From positions 21,862,170 through 21,926,169 of the forward strand of contig NC_080060.1 in NCBI RefSeq assembly GCF_026212465.1: a stretch of DNA of 64,000 nt, given 5' to 3'. Positions 45,891 to 58,013 of this stretch are shown piece by piece (the first letter of the stretch is position 1; every line of letters begins with the position of its first letter). Made by a program: the position numbers and the translations under genes. The notes below the pieces were generated by a model. That model searched no databases. It had not been told where the DNA came from and worked only from the letters and a program-made list of their open reading frames with translations. This DNA is from Amaranthus tricolor. Its lineage: Eukaryota > Streptophyta > Magnoliopsida > Caryophyllales > Amaranthaceae.

Positions 45891-47326
45891 TGTTGGACCT
45901 CTTGAGTTTTGATGATGACTACACTTTATTTAAACAAATATGTTTTTAGAGATTGTGTGCAGGTCGGTCGTGATTATGATCGTTGATAGTACCTATGACT
46001 TGGTTCATGTAAATTTACGTGTCAAAAGGATCCGAAAGATGTTAGAAGAAGTATATCGCTTGGGATGTAAAATGGAGACAGCAGGTCTACTGTTCCTAAG
46101 TTGGATGTTCTAACAAAACTGGAAATTGGAGACAGCGCACTGTTCCTGAACTGGAGTCAGCTTACATCCACTGAAAATTCTGGTTATTATTTTAATTATT
46201 ATTTTTAGTTGATATATTAATTAAATTAATTTGTTACATTTATTAATTATTATAATTAATTGGCAAAAAGTTTTTCTAAAAGTTCTTTACGTGTGGTTTC
46301 TAAAAATAATCCTTTATTTTAGGATCTATATTTAGTAAAGAATGGATTTACTAAAAATAGAAACAGCGGTTGTTGAATAAGTCTTAGCTATTCTTTTTAA
46401 CCGGTCTTTATCTTAGATAATAGGTTAACGTGTCTATTTTTATTAAGTATAACCATTTCTATTAATAGCAAAAACGTTCCAGCAGTTAGTACTAGAACAG
46501 GAACTGCTGTTTGTGAAACTGCTGCTTAAGAGAACAGTGGTTATTATTAGCAGCGGTTATTATTGCTTTAACCGTATGTTTGATTTATTCAAGGCTTATG
46601 GAAATAACCGTTTGATAGTGTAATCCACATTTTTCCCATGATCTTTTGGCAGGGAATAATGGATTGGAATATTTTTCTATTTTTAGAGATTTTATTTTTT
46701 ATAAATAGCTAATGAACTCGGCTGTTCCTTAGCGCATGCATTGAGAGAAAAAACGTATAAACTTTTTTTTCATGCGATTATTTTTGGAAATTCTACAAGA
46801 AATATTTTGCTTTTAAAATTGCCAATTAATTCATAATATTTTCTTGTGCAACTCATTGATTTATATTAGAGAATTTCATTCCTTTTGTAAGGGTTTTTGA
46901 GAGAACTTGTAATTAGACTCGGGTGAGTCTAAGGGGGAATTAGATAGCTTTGAGTGAAGCTAGTGAGGAGTTTAGCTTTTAGTGAAGCTAAGTTTGTTGC
47001 TTTGAGTAAAGCAAATTTGAGAGAGAAGAGTTGGCCTAGTTGATTCGCTTCGAGTGAAGTAAGGTGTTTATTGTAATTGTAACTAATGGCCTTAAACATA
47101 GTGGAGTTTTTAGAAATCCCGAGGGGTCGTGGTTTTTCCTTCTGTTTAGGCCCAGAAAGTTTCCACGTAAAAATCGTGTGTCTCTTTTATTATTTTGCTC
47201 TAAGTTTAAGCTTTATTTATTTTACTCAATTCCGCAAAAACAGGGCATAAACGCTTAAACTAGCAACAACAACAATTCACCCCCCCCCCCCTCTTGTTGT
47301 TGTTTCCGTTCCTAATTGAGTCAACA
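45891..47326 (+). repeat. Element B 5' LTR (copia Sirevirus)
   Basis: It is 1436 bp, from TGTTGGACCTC to GAGTCAACA, and pairs with 54400-55843. Comparing roughly the first 400 bp by eye gives about a dozen substitutions plus small indels, so the insertion is not brand new. TTATAAATAG (46699-46709) is a good TATA box candidate; the 3' LTR has lost it (tttaaatag). A poly-C run lies near the end (47279-47291). Confidence 0.93.
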
Positions 47327-47328
47327 AT

Positions 47329-47340
47329 TGGTATCAGAGC
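47329..47340 (+). promoter_or_regulatory. Primer binding site of element B (initiator Met tRNA)
   Basis: TGGTATCAGAGC, two bases after the 5' LTR, is the exact site of plant copia elements. Confidence 0.95.
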
Positions 47341-47394
47341 CCTGTTCCCAGTAGATCTAGAAACCCTAAGGGCAGAATCCTGGTGTTCCCGAAA

Positions 47395-48377
47395 ATGTCA
47401 ATTATGAACGAGCGAATGGAAGAAGGGTATTCTACTCAAAGACTACCCATGTTTGATGAAAAATTCTATACTTACTGGAAGAATAGGATTGAGATCTTCA
47501 TGAAAGCGGAAAATTATCAAGTTTGGAGAGTCATCAAAATTGGAGACTTTGAGGTAACCACTACTAACTCCAATCATGAAATTGCTCCCAAACCCAAACC
47601 GTATTTGAAAAAGAAGATTTTCAAAAGATAGAAATTAATGTCTTTGCCATAAAGCAGGTATGTTCTTCTAACTCATTTTCTGTCCATCCATCCAAATTGA
47701 GTAAAAATAAATTAATAGAGTTGCTAAAGGAGACACAGATTAAACTTGAAAATGGTAATGATAAGTGTCTCCAATTGGAAAAGGAGCTCAAAGTAAGTAA
47801 AGACCATGTCTCCTATATAAACACCTTTAAATCCGATGTCCAAAACAGATTTTTCGGTTTGTTGGACCAAAACATAATTCTAAAGGAAAATATGGAGAGA
47901 ATTAAAAAGGAAAATGTTATTCTTAATATTGCGTTATCGCAATACAAATTGCTAGGCTTGAATAAGGAATTAAACGACGCATCTATTAAGAACCTGTGTA
48001 CAGATTTTCAAAATCTGGACAGTAGCTTCAAATTCAACCGCTCCAACAGTGATAAAATAGAGCTTGAATTAAATTCAAGAGAAAAAGAGAAAATCAAAAG
48101 TGTTCCCAAATGGATTCAAGAAGCTAAAAGTAAAAATTCAAAACGCCTAGATCACTTTATAAATAGCAAGAAGAAAAAGGTATACGTTGATCTCCCTAGT
48201 GACAGAATCTGTTCCTTCTGTGGAGGAACTGGCCATCTGAAGGACCAGTGCACCAAAAGTGAACAGTACACTGTCTCTAACAGAAACTATGTCGATAACA
48301 TTTGGACGAAGAAAACAGATTCTTGTAAAATCGACAAGGAACCCAAGACAGCCTGGGTTCCTGTAACTATCCATTAA
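47395..48377 (+). pseudogene. Element B Gag, internally deleted
   Basis: From the ATG at 47395 the N-terminal Gag segment has FYTYWKNRIEIFMKAENYQ (the first copia Gag block). The frame shifts at about 47615 and, after a short FAIK segment, jumps to a Lys/Glu/Asn-rich coiled-coil region (47697-48100), so the middle of Gag and a first zinc knuckle are missing. One knuckle remains, CSFCGGTGHLKDQC, followed by AWVPV, the usual end of Sirevirus Gag. Gag would assemble the particle. Confidence 0.85.
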
Positions 48378-48404
48378 TTTTTTTCAGGTCCAAGTGAGGG
48401 GGAA

Positions 48405-48678
48405 CAGCTCATGGTATCTCGACAGTGGGTGTTAAAAGCACATGACGGGTGACAAATCTAAATTTCTCTCACTTGAAGCCTATGATGGGGGAACAGTAAC
48501 CTTCGGTGACAATATGAAGGGTGAGATAATCGCCAAAGGAAAAGTTGAAAGGTCATGTTCCCATGCTATCGATAATGTATTTTTAGTCGAGAATTTGAAA
48601 CATAACTTACTAAGCATTTCTCAACTTTGCGATAAAGGTAACTCTGTGAACTTTACTTCTGAAGTGCATAATTTCTAG
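48405..48678 (+). pseudogene. Element B aspartic protease
   Basis: WYLDSGC at 48412-48432 is the copia protease active site. The next codon is TAA (48433-48435), followed in frame by KHMTGDKSKF. The frame continues with VFLVENLKHNLLSISQLCDKG. One nonsense mutation next to the active site inactivates it. Confidence 0.87.
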
Positions 48679-48970
48679 GAACGACACAGGAGACATCGTT
48701 CTTGAGGTAATCAGAAAAGGGAACACTTATAATGTGGACCTGGACACTGTTTCCAAAACCAGTCCAACGTGTCTAAGCGTTATAGAAGACGACCCACATC
48801 TTTGACATAAGCGTCTAGGTCATGCTAGTTATACATTGATTAATACATTAAGATCAAAAGACCTAGTTAGAAGACTACCAGCTATAAAATTCCTTAAGGA
48901 TGAAATTTGTGATCCTTGTGCCAAAGGAAAACAAGTGAGGTCATCTTTTAAATCAAAGAATATTGTGACC
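48679..48970 (+). pseudogene. Element B pre-integrase zinc-binding domain
   Basis: After a frameshift at about 48675 the sequence reads through a variable segment to a TGA in place of the Trp codon before HKRLGHASYTLINTL (about 48803-48845). CDPCAKGKQVRSSFKSKN then completes the HHCC zinc-binding motif. The TGA looks like a TGG to TGA change. Confidence 0.8.
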
Positions 48971-49621
48971 ACCACTAAACCACTTGAATTATTACATATG
49001 GATATATGTGGACCTATGAGAACACAAAACCGGAGTGGCAAAAGATATGTGTTTGTTATTGTTGATGATTACAGTAGATTTACTTGGATTTTATTTTTAG
49101 TTAGTAAAGATGAAGCTTTTGATGAGTTTGTTTATTTCGCTAACAAAATACAAAAATCTACCAATAATCAAATTATTCACATAAGGTCAGATCATGGAAG
49201 AGAATTTGAAAATTCAAGTTTCATGAACTATTGCAATGAACATGGATTAAGTCATAATTTTTCGGCACCACGCACACCACAACAAAATGGTGTAGTAGAA
49301 AGGAAAAACAGGACTTTAGAGGAAATGGCTAGAACCATGTTAATTGCTAGTGGTTTACCTAGAAATTTTTGGGCCGAGGCTGTTAATACTGCATGTTATA
49401 TTTTGAATCGTGTATTAATAAGACCAATCACTTCAAAGACACCCTATGAATTGCTTAAAGGTGTTAAACCAAATATTTCCTATTTTCGTGTGTTTGGATG
49501 CAAATGTTTTGTTTATGTGAATGGAAAACGAAATATAGGGAAGTTTGATGAAAGAAGTGATGAAGCAGTATTTCTTGGCTACTCATCACATAGTAAGGCT
49601 TACAGAGTTTATAACAAATGA
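48836..49621 (+). pseudogene. Element B integrase core
   Basis: This 261-codon frame is open through the whole rve catalytic core: LLHMDICGPM (first Asp), VDDYSRFTWILF, IRSDHGREFE (second Asp) and TPQQNGVVERKNRTLEEMA (Glu), then TPYELLKGVKPN and FVYVNGKRNIGKFDERSDE. It ends with AYRVYNK and a TGA at 49619, after which the same frame continues as the pol linker, so this is a nonsense codon and not a real end. The integrase domain itself looks intact. Confidence 0.9.
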
Positions 49622-50713
49622 ACAATGAGCGTGGAAGAATCCGTTCACATAATTTTCGATGAAACTAACTTTTTGTCTAGTGAACAGGATACAAATAATT
49701 TTAAGATAGGTCCTGCAAATCTAAAACACGATGATGAAGAATTGAAAGTGCAAGATCAAGGAACAGCAGGTGAACAGCCGTTTCCAGAAGAAGCAGAAAG
49801 ACCTGATCATAATCTGGAGCTGCCAGTTCAACGGGACCAACAGACTGTTCCCAATACAGCTGTTCCCACAGACGAGCAAGTTGATCCAGTAGCTGAACAG
49901 AAGGTTAATCAAGCTGATGAACCAGAACATGCTACTGTTCCTACAAGAGAATTTGTGCCCAAACCTTGGAAATATCAAAGTTATCATCCTCTTGATTTGA
50001 TTATAAGTGATTTGAATAAGGGAACACAAACTAGATCTCAAATGAGAAACTTTTGTGCACTCTTTGCGTTCCTATCAACACTTGAACCCAAAATTCACGA
50101 TGAAGCTCTAAAGGATTCTGAATGGATCCTCGTGGTCAAAGGGTACAATCAACAAGAGGGTATTGATTATACAGAGACATTTGCACCGGTAGCAAGGTTA
50201 GAGGCTATACGAATCTTAATTTCTTTTGTTGCATTCATGAACTTTAAATTATATCAAATGGATATGAAATGTGCTTTCTTAAATGGTTTTCTTGATGAAG
50301 AAGTTTTTGTTGAACAACCCCCTGGCTTTGAAAATACCTCTTGTCTTGATCATGTCTACAAGCTTGATAAAGCTCTTTATGACTTGAAACAAGCTTCTAG
50401 GCAATGGTATGAAAGACTATCAAAGTTTTTGATTCAAAATGACTTTGTAAGAGGCAAAATAGACAAAACCTTATTCTTTAAGAATAGAGGTTCGGATATT
50501 TTAGTTGTTCAAATATATGTTGATGATATTATTTTTGGAGCCACTAATGAATTGCTATGTAAAGAATTTGCCAACCTTATGAGCACTGAATTTGAAATGA
50601 GCATGATGGGAGAATTAAACTTCTTCCTTGGGTTACAAATTAAACAAACAGCTAATGTATCTTTATTCACCAACAAAAATATATATATGAACTTCTCAAG
50701 AAATATGGCTTGA
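49622..50713 (+). pseudogene. Element B reverse transcriptase with internal deletion
   Basis: The frame from 49625 begins with the linker ([14 protein letters not shown]) and a Glu/Pro/Gln-rich spacer. Reverse transcriptase then starts at LKDSEWIL and joins directly to [19 protein letters not shown]. Compared with element A and the family, the roughly 50 residues between EWI and the KGYNQ-type motif are missing in frame. The catalytic blocks [13 protein letters not shown] and [13 protein letters not shown] are present. A frameshift at about 50700 separates it from RNase H. Enzyme function is unlikely. Confidence 0.88.
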
Positions 50714-51468
50714 ATAATGCTAAAACCAACAATACACCTATGGCTACAAATATTAGATTAGATGAAGACCCAAATGGAACAAATATTGATCAAACTATGT
50801 ATAGAGGCATGATTGGCTCTTTATTGTATCTAACTGCTAGTAGACCCGATATTGCTTTTAGTGTTGGTTTATGTGCTAGATTTCAATCCAATCCTAAAGA
50901 ATCACATCTCACTGCAGTTAAACGAATTTTAAGATATTTGAAGGGAACAGATGACTTGTCCTTATTTTACCCTAAAAGTGATGTCTATGATTTGAAAAGT
51001 TTTAGTGATGCAGATTATGCAAGTGATCTAGTTAATAGAAAAAGTACATCAGGTATGGTACAATTTCTTGGCTCATGTTTAGTTTCATGGAGCTCCAAGA
51101 AACAAAACACTGTTGCATTATCTACTGCCGAAGCTGAATACGTAGCAGCAGCAGCTTGCTGTTCCCAAATGCTTTGGATAAAACAACAGCTAAGAGATTT
51201 TGGTATTAAGTTTGAATGTGTTCCTATTTATTGTGATAATACCAGTGCCATATGCATATCTAAAGATCCAGTGCATCATTCACGAGTAAAACACATCCAT
51301 ATTAGGCATCATTTTCTTAAGGATAATGTTGAAAATAAAAATATTATTGTAAAGCATGTAAACACTAACGAGCAAATAGCAGATATCATGACTAAATCGC
51401 TTCCAAGGGAACAACATGAGAAAATGAGATTGGAACTTGGCATGATCAAGCTGCATAAAAGTGAGTGA
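50710..51468 (+). pseudogene. Element B RNase H region
   Basis: The 252-codon frame starts with the RT-RNase H connection (YRGMIGSLLYLTASRPDI) and contains a complete copia RNase H: FSDADYASD, RKSTSGMVQFLG, ALSTAEAEYVAAAACCSQ, IYCDNTSAI and HSRVKHIHIRHHFLKD, ending in IMTKSLPREQHEKMR. The domain is intact and only the frameshift from RT disables it. Confidence 0.9.
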
Positions 51469-51901
51469 CATATGTGATCTTTAAAGACCGAATGAAAATT
51501 GAAAAGGTCGATCAACCACAAAGATCTTGATTGAAAAATCAATTATTGAAAGGATCAGGTACGCACTATTTAAAAGTATGTACTGTGAATGCTCTTATGA
51601 TTGCATGTTTTATTAGATCAGAGTATAATAGCATAAAATTTCTATTCATTTTTTATTTTCATAAAAATTTTATTATATTCAATATATATATATTTTTCCC
51701 AGCAATTTTTTTAAGTAGGAGATGCATTTTCCATTTTATCTGTTTCCATTTCATTCTCTGTGCCCATATACATAAACAAGGACAATGAAGGACCAAATTC
51801 ATTAAAGTAACCGTCACCTCACACCTATTAAAGCCACTCTCTCACGTCAAATCCATCATTTCATCTTCAATTGCATTTCACTCTCAAAACCGTCTTCAAC
51901 C

Positions 51902-53553
51902 TTGCTTTTCTTTTTCTTGATTCTTCAAATCACCATGAAAACTAAGAATCAAACACCAAAGATGAAGCAACCCAAACCTCTACAAATCATCCATCCAACA
52001 CCTCTCATTACCGAAACTGAGTCTTCTTCAAGAGAACAACAAGGAACCCCGGTTGCCTCTGGAGTGCATGAAAGCATAAAGATAAAGAGAGACTCTACAG
52101 TAAAGAAATCGTCTTCAAAAAGGGCAAAAGTTGCAATTCCAGTCAGTGCTGAAGAGTTATCCAAAGAGATAATTGTTGGTTTCGGACTTAACAAGCGATG
52201 GTATGAATCCAATTTCTTTCCTCAATTTCACGCAATCTTACAAAATCAATTTTGGGAATCTTTGATGGCAGAACACTGCTGTAACCCAATGTACCTCGAA
52301 ATGATGTGTGAGTTTGTTTCAAACTTTTCTTTTGACAATGGCGTATGTACGAGTGTGGTTAAGGGGATCAAAATTGAATTTAATAGTATGATTTTAGGAG
52401 GATGGTTAGGTATTCCTTCCACTGGATTTGATGTATACATTTTTGGGTCAAAAATCATTTTTTCTGGGATTGATGAGAAGGTTGTCAAGAAGTTTTTAGG
52501 GATAAAAGAAAAAAGGGGAAAAGGTTAGCCACAATGTGCTGTCTCCTATGCACAAGCTGTTATATAATATAGCACAAAGATTCATTTTGCCTTGCACATC
52601 TAAAAGAAGTGAGGTTAGTTTAAGAGATGCTACGTTAATATACTATATGGCTAATAACATCAAAATTAACTTTCCCTCTTTGATGATCTCTCATTTGAGT
52701 GACTGTATTTCAAAAAGATATGTGATAGGATATGGTGGTTTGTTGACATGGATTTTTAGGAAGCTAGGTGTTCCTCTTGAAGGTCAAAATTATCCCATGG
52801 GTCCAAATAACAAAATAGGTGTTAAATGTCTGAATAACTTGCATCTTAGATTAAATAAAAATGGGACTCTTGAGAATATTTTTGAACAATCTGATGTGAT
52901 TTCTGACAATAAAGAGGGCACCAATGAAGGTGAAAATGAAGAAAACGTTGAGGAGGAGGAATTAAATAAGGAGGAACAGGAGCATGTTCCCTCTGCCACA
53001 GGCAGAAGGGCATTCTGATGAGAAACAGGAGGAAAATTCATGTAAGGGGGAAGCTGAGAAAGAACCTGTGAAGGAAGATGTGAAGGAAGAAAAAGAGAAA
53101 AATGAGGAGGGTTCTTTACCTGGTTCAACCCCTAAGAAGAGTCGTAGGCTAGCTTCCAAAGGAAAAAAACCTGTTGTTATTCTTGATGATGACTCAACCT
53201 CATACACAACAGCTGAACCAAGCCATTCTTCCTCACCTAAACCGATCACACCTTCATTCCATAATTTTTCTTCACCACCACAGTCACCTATACCACCATT
53301 ATCACCACCACCAGTACACACATCACCAAATCAAGGTTTAGGTGACACTACAGTTCCAACAGCCCATCTATCCTCCATTCTCCTAAAACTTACAGAATTG
53401 CAGTCCAGCTTCCTTGTTTTTAAAGATGAAATTCGTGTCTCTATAGCCTCACTAACTGACCAGATGACTCAAATGGAGGCTCGTCTGGGTGCAAAATTGG
53501 ATACTGTGGAGGTGGAAACAGAATATATAGATGATGAAGCTCCTACATCCTAA
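51902..53553 (+). pseudogene. Element B additional ORF in envelope position, putative plant transposon protein-like
   Basis: After a 430-bp gap behind RNase H, three consecutive frames form one broken ORF of about 540 codons. The start is probably the ATG at 51935 or 51902. Part one has a Lys/Ser-rich leader and a globular segment (RWYESNFFPQFHAIL, SMILGGWLGIPSTG). Part two (52536-53018) has LSPMHKLLYNIAQRFILP and VIGYGGLLTWIFRKLGV. Part three is an acidic Pro/Ser-rich tail with a final helix. The pattern resembles the family named putative plant transposon protein. Frameshifts lie at about 52525 and 52985. There is no signal peptide or clear membrane span, so an envelope role is unsupported. 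Confidence 0.72.
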
Positions 53554-54384
53554 TTCTTCCTAATAGCTTTTTAATATCTTCTTATTTGTTGCAACCATCA
53601 CTTTCATCAAACAATATTTTCTTGTTTTTGAAGTGTACCAGCTGGGGTACTGTTTGTCTATTCATACTATGAACTACATTTTCTTTTATGCTACTAACTA
53701 CCTGTGAAGATTAATCATAGCTGATCTTGTTTGCATTCATTGTTACTGCTTTTTACTCTATGCATCCTTATTCTCTCTTTGACTATGTCTATATGCTTAG
53801 TGCTGTGGCTTGATTGCTCTTATTCTTTTTGAATGATGTCAAAAGGGGGAATATTTGACACAAACTTAAATAATGCTTGAGTATGCTTACCTCTGATTAT
53901 ATCTATTATGTTGGACTTTAGGATTAAGGTTATGATTCATGATCTAAGGCTGTTTGGCTGTGTACTGCTGATGATTATTTATTGTTTGCTGATTTTGCTC
54001 TGATTGTCAAAATATAGCTAATCTATTGTCAGTATATAGTTAACACCTTTTGTTAATGCTTGATGCTCTGATTCTAATGATCAAGATTGATGCTCTGATG
54101 CTTATGATCAAGATGAACTGTGATGAACTGTTTTGTTTGTTCAGATCATCTATTCACTTTTGAGCTCTGATTGTATGCTCCAAATTATACTGGAACCACT
54201 GCTTATGTTCTATGTTGAAAATGTTTGAGTTTTTGTTGTGTTTATGTTTAGAGTAATTTGATTTATGATATGCTTGGTAAATTATATTTACTAAGTTAAG
54301 AAGAGTTGTTTTAATCTCTAACATGCTCTTCAACATTGGTTTTACTCTATTTTGTTTTAAGTTTGTTTAAAAGTTTGTCATCAT
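53554..54384 (+). other. Element B 3' untranslated region
   Basis: This is 0.8 kb without a credible ORF. It contains a second purine tract copy (53840-53852, caaaagggggaat) and two adjacent 27-bp repeats at 54060-54086 and 54087-54113 sharing ttgatgctctgat and atgatcaaga. Confidence 0.7.
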
Positions 54385-54399
54385 CAAAAAGGGGGAATT
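54385..54399 (+). promoter_or_regulatory. Polypurine tract of element B
   Basis: AAAAAGGGGGAATTT lies directly before the 3' LTR start TGTTGGACC. It resembles the extra copy at 53840. Confidence 0.92.
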
Positions 54400-55843
54400 T
54401 GTTGGACCTCTTGAGTTTTGATGATGACTACACTTTATTTAAACAAATATGTTTTTAGAGATTGTGTGTAGGTCGATATCCGGTCGTGATTATGATCGTT
54501 GATAGTACCTATGACTTGGTTCATGGAAATGTACGTGTCAAAAGGATCCGAAAGATGTTAGAAGAAGTATATCGCTTGGGGTGTTAAATGGAGACAGCAG
54601 GTCTACTGTTCCTAAGTTGGATGTTCTAACAAAACTGGAAATTGGAGACAGCGCACTGTTCCTGAACTGGAGTCAGCTTACGTCCACTGAAAATTCTGGT
54701 TATTATTTTAATTATTATTTTTAGTTGATGTATTAATTAAATTAATTTGCTGCATTTATTAATTATTATAATTAATTAGCAAAAAGTTTTTCTAAAAATT
54801 CTTTACGTGTGGTTTTCTAAAAATAATCCTTTATTTTAGGATCTATATTTAGTAAAGAATGGATTTACTAAAAATAGAAATAGCGGTTGTTGAATAAGTC
54901 TTAGCTATTCTTTTTAACCGGTCTTTATCTTAGATAATAGGTTAACCTGTCTATTTTTATTAAGTATAACCATTTCTATTAATAGCAAAAACGTTCCAGC
55001 ACTTAGTACTGGAACAGGAACTGCTGTTTGTGAAACTGCTTCTTAAGGGAACAGTGGTTATTATTAGCAGCGGTTATTATTGCTTCAACCGTATGTTTGA
55101 TTTATTCAAGGCTTATGGAAATAATCGTTTGATAGTGTAATCCACATTTTTCCCATGATCTTTTGACAGGGAATAATGGATTGGAATATTTTTCTATTTT
55201 TAGAGATTTTATTTTTTTTAAATAGCTAATGAACTCGGCTGTTCCTTAGCGCATGCATTGAGAGAAAAATCATATAAGCTTTTTTTTCATGTGATTATTT
55301 TTGGAAATTCTACAAGAAATATTTTGCTTTTAAAATTGTCAATTAATTCATAATATTTTCTTGTGAACCTCATTGATTTATATTAGAGAATTTCATTCCT
55401 TTTGTAAGGTTTTTGAGAGAACTTGTAATTAGACTCGGGTGAGTCTAAGGGGAAATTAGATAGCTTTGAGTGAAGCTAGTGAGGAGTTTAGCTTTTAGTG
55501 AAGCTAAGTTTGTTGCTTTGAGTAAAGCAAATTTGAGAGAGAAGAGTTGGCCTAGTTGATTCGCTTCGAGTGAAGTAAGGTGTTTATTGTAATTGTAACT
55601 AATTGCCTTAAACATAGTGGAGTTTTTAGAAATCCCGAGGGGTCGTGGTTTTTCCTTCTGTTTAGGCCCAGAAGGTTTCCACGTAAAAATCGTGTGTCTC
55701 TTTTATTATTTTGCTCTAAGTTTAAGCTTTATTTATTTTACTCAATTCCTCAAAAACAGGGCATAAACGCTTAAACTAGCAACAACAACAATTCACCCCC
55801 CCCCCCCCTCTTGTTGCTGTTCCCGTACCTAATTGAGTCAACA
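54400..55843 (+). repeat. Element B 3' LTR
   Basis: It runs from TGTTGGACCTC to GAGTCAACA, 1444 bp, is highly similar to 45891-47326, and is followed by the TSD CTAAA. It has a poly-C run at 55796-55808. Confidence 0.93.
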
Positions 55844-55848
55844 CTAAA

Positions 55849-58013
55849 CAACCTGGCAATGACATAGATGTATATCTTGCACCTCTCGTTGAGGATTTGA
55901 GAAAGATGTGGGATGAAGGCGTTTTCGTGTTTGATGCACATGCTAATGAGGAGTTCACCTTGCGTGCAATGCTCTTATGCACCGTTAATGATTTTTCGGC
56001 ATATGGCAACTTATTAGGGTATATGAACAAAGGGAAGAAAGCATGCCCAATATGTATCGATGACATGGAATCCATGTGGATTTCTAAGTGCAAGCACGTA
56101 TTCATGCATCATGAAAAGTTCCTCCCACGAGATCACCAATATTGTAAGAAGAAAAAGATGTTCAATGGGGAGGTTGAGGACCGTGTAGCTCGTCGACCGT
56201 TGACCGGTTATGAGGTTTACGAACAAGTTAAGGGAGTTGAAACTGTATTTGGTAAAACAGGGAAAGTGCAAGGGGGTGAAGAACGACTATGGAAAAAAGA
56301 ATCAATCTTTTGGAAGCTTCCATATTGGAGAGATCTACAGGTTAGACATTGTCTTGACGTTATTCATATAAAGAAAAATGTATGCGATGCCATACTCGGG
56401 ACGCTCTTGAACATTCCGGGTAAGACAAAGGATGTTAAGACCGTGTGAGATTACTTTGAATGTAAGGGTATTCGTTCGGAGTTGTGGCCACAGGTTAAGG
56501 TGAGTAAGAAAAGAAATAGAGTTGAAGGGCAATAAGAATAAGATGAGTAATGAAAAAATTATTTGCCTCCAGCTTGCTACACATTGTCCAAGATAGAGAA
56601 GCATGCATTTTGTGAGTCTTTGTATGGCATTACGGTTCTGTCTGGGTACTCATCCAACATGAAGAGATTTGTGACCCTAAATGGTGAGTTGAAGTTGGAA
56701 AGCATGAAATCTCACGATTGCCATATATTGATGCAAGTGTTCTTACCAATTGCAATCCGTGGAATACTGCCAAAACATGTGAGATATGCTATTACCGAGC
56801 TATTTTTGTTCTTCAACACAATTTGTAGTAAAGTTCTTGATCCCTTTAAGCTTAATGCTCTTCAACTCGACGTGATTGTAACTTTATGCAAGTTTGAGAT
56901 GTATTTTCCAACTTCTTTTTTTGACATAATGGTTCATCTTATTGTCCATCTTGTTCGTGAAATCGAGCTTTTGGGTCCAGATTTTTTAAGGTGGTGTTAT
57001 CCTTTTGAAAGGCACATGGGAGTTTTACAAAATAAAGTGAGGAATCCAGCACAACCCGAGGGGAGTATGATTAAGAATTCTGTGAGCGATGAGATTAGTA
57101 ACTTCATAGCCGAGTATATGGCCATGGCAAAGCATATTGGACTTCCTACCTCTCGACATGAAGGAAGGCTTGAGGGAAAAGGAAAAATTGGCTCCAAATC
57201 GATCACACCTCCTCGAGACAGTCTTCTAAAAGCACACTTGTGTGTGTTGCATCATATTCCAGAAGTCCATCCTATTTTGAATGAGCATTTTGATATATTG
57301 CGCGCCAAATATCCTTCTAAAGGGGATAGGGAGTTGATGTAGTTGCATAATAAGACATTTATTGATTGGTTTCATAATCGAATAATATGTGAAGAACACA
57401 AGGGTGTATTTGAAACTGTTAAGTGGTTAGCTTTTGGTCCTCGTGATGATGTCAACAAATATGAGGATTACGATGTCAATGGGTTCACATTTTGGACTAA
57501 GGTTCAAGATAAGAAGTCATCTTATCTGCAGAATAGTGGGGTTTCTATTTTGGCGTCATCTACATTTGACGCGAGTGCCAAGGATCAATCGCCAGTTGAT
57601 GCTAAATTGGTATACTACGGGCGGGTACATTATGGGAGCTTGACTACTCTAGTTTCTCTATTGGTCTTTTCAAATGTAAGTGGATAGATAATAATCGACG
57701 ATGCGTAAAAAATGATGACCCTTGTGAATTCACTCTTGTAGACTAAACTCGTTTGCGTGATAGTGAGGAGCCATTTATACTTGCCACACAGGCCAAGCAA
57801 TTATTCTACATTGTAAACCCATCTGATAAAAAATGGTCTATTGTTGTACCGGGAAAAAGAAGTATCTTTGGTATAGATGATGTTGAGGATGAGGAAGAAT
57901 ATGATGCTTTTGAAGACTCCCCGCCCTTTATCAATGCAAAATCCGTTGATGAAGATGATGTAGATGTTGGTTATACGCGTGTAGATCGCACAGAAGGAAT
58001 ACATTTGAATTAA
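55849..58013 (+). pseudogene. CACTA transposase TNP2-like, main and C-terminal part
   Basis: Homology resumes directly after element B: NDIDVYLAPLVEDLRKMW, then AYGNLLGYMNKGKKACPIC and HRRFLP-like HEKFLPRDHQY, all in the TNP2 transposase core. WKLPYWRDLQVRHCLDVIH leads to VCDAILGTLLNIPGK (about 56340-56420), after which a stop and a frameshift follow. 56563-57342 holds a DUF4218-like domain (KSHDCHILMQVFLPIAIRG, RWCYPFERHMGVLQNKVRN). 57343-57990 holds a DUF4216-like domain with another frame change. It acts on the CACTA ends; here it is inactive. Confidence 0.9.

Noticed and set aside
47279..47291. Poly-C run as a telomere-like or CRISPR-like repeat.
   Set aside because: It is a simple run near the ends of both B LTRs, with no spacer structure; CRISPR arrays are not expected in plant DNA.
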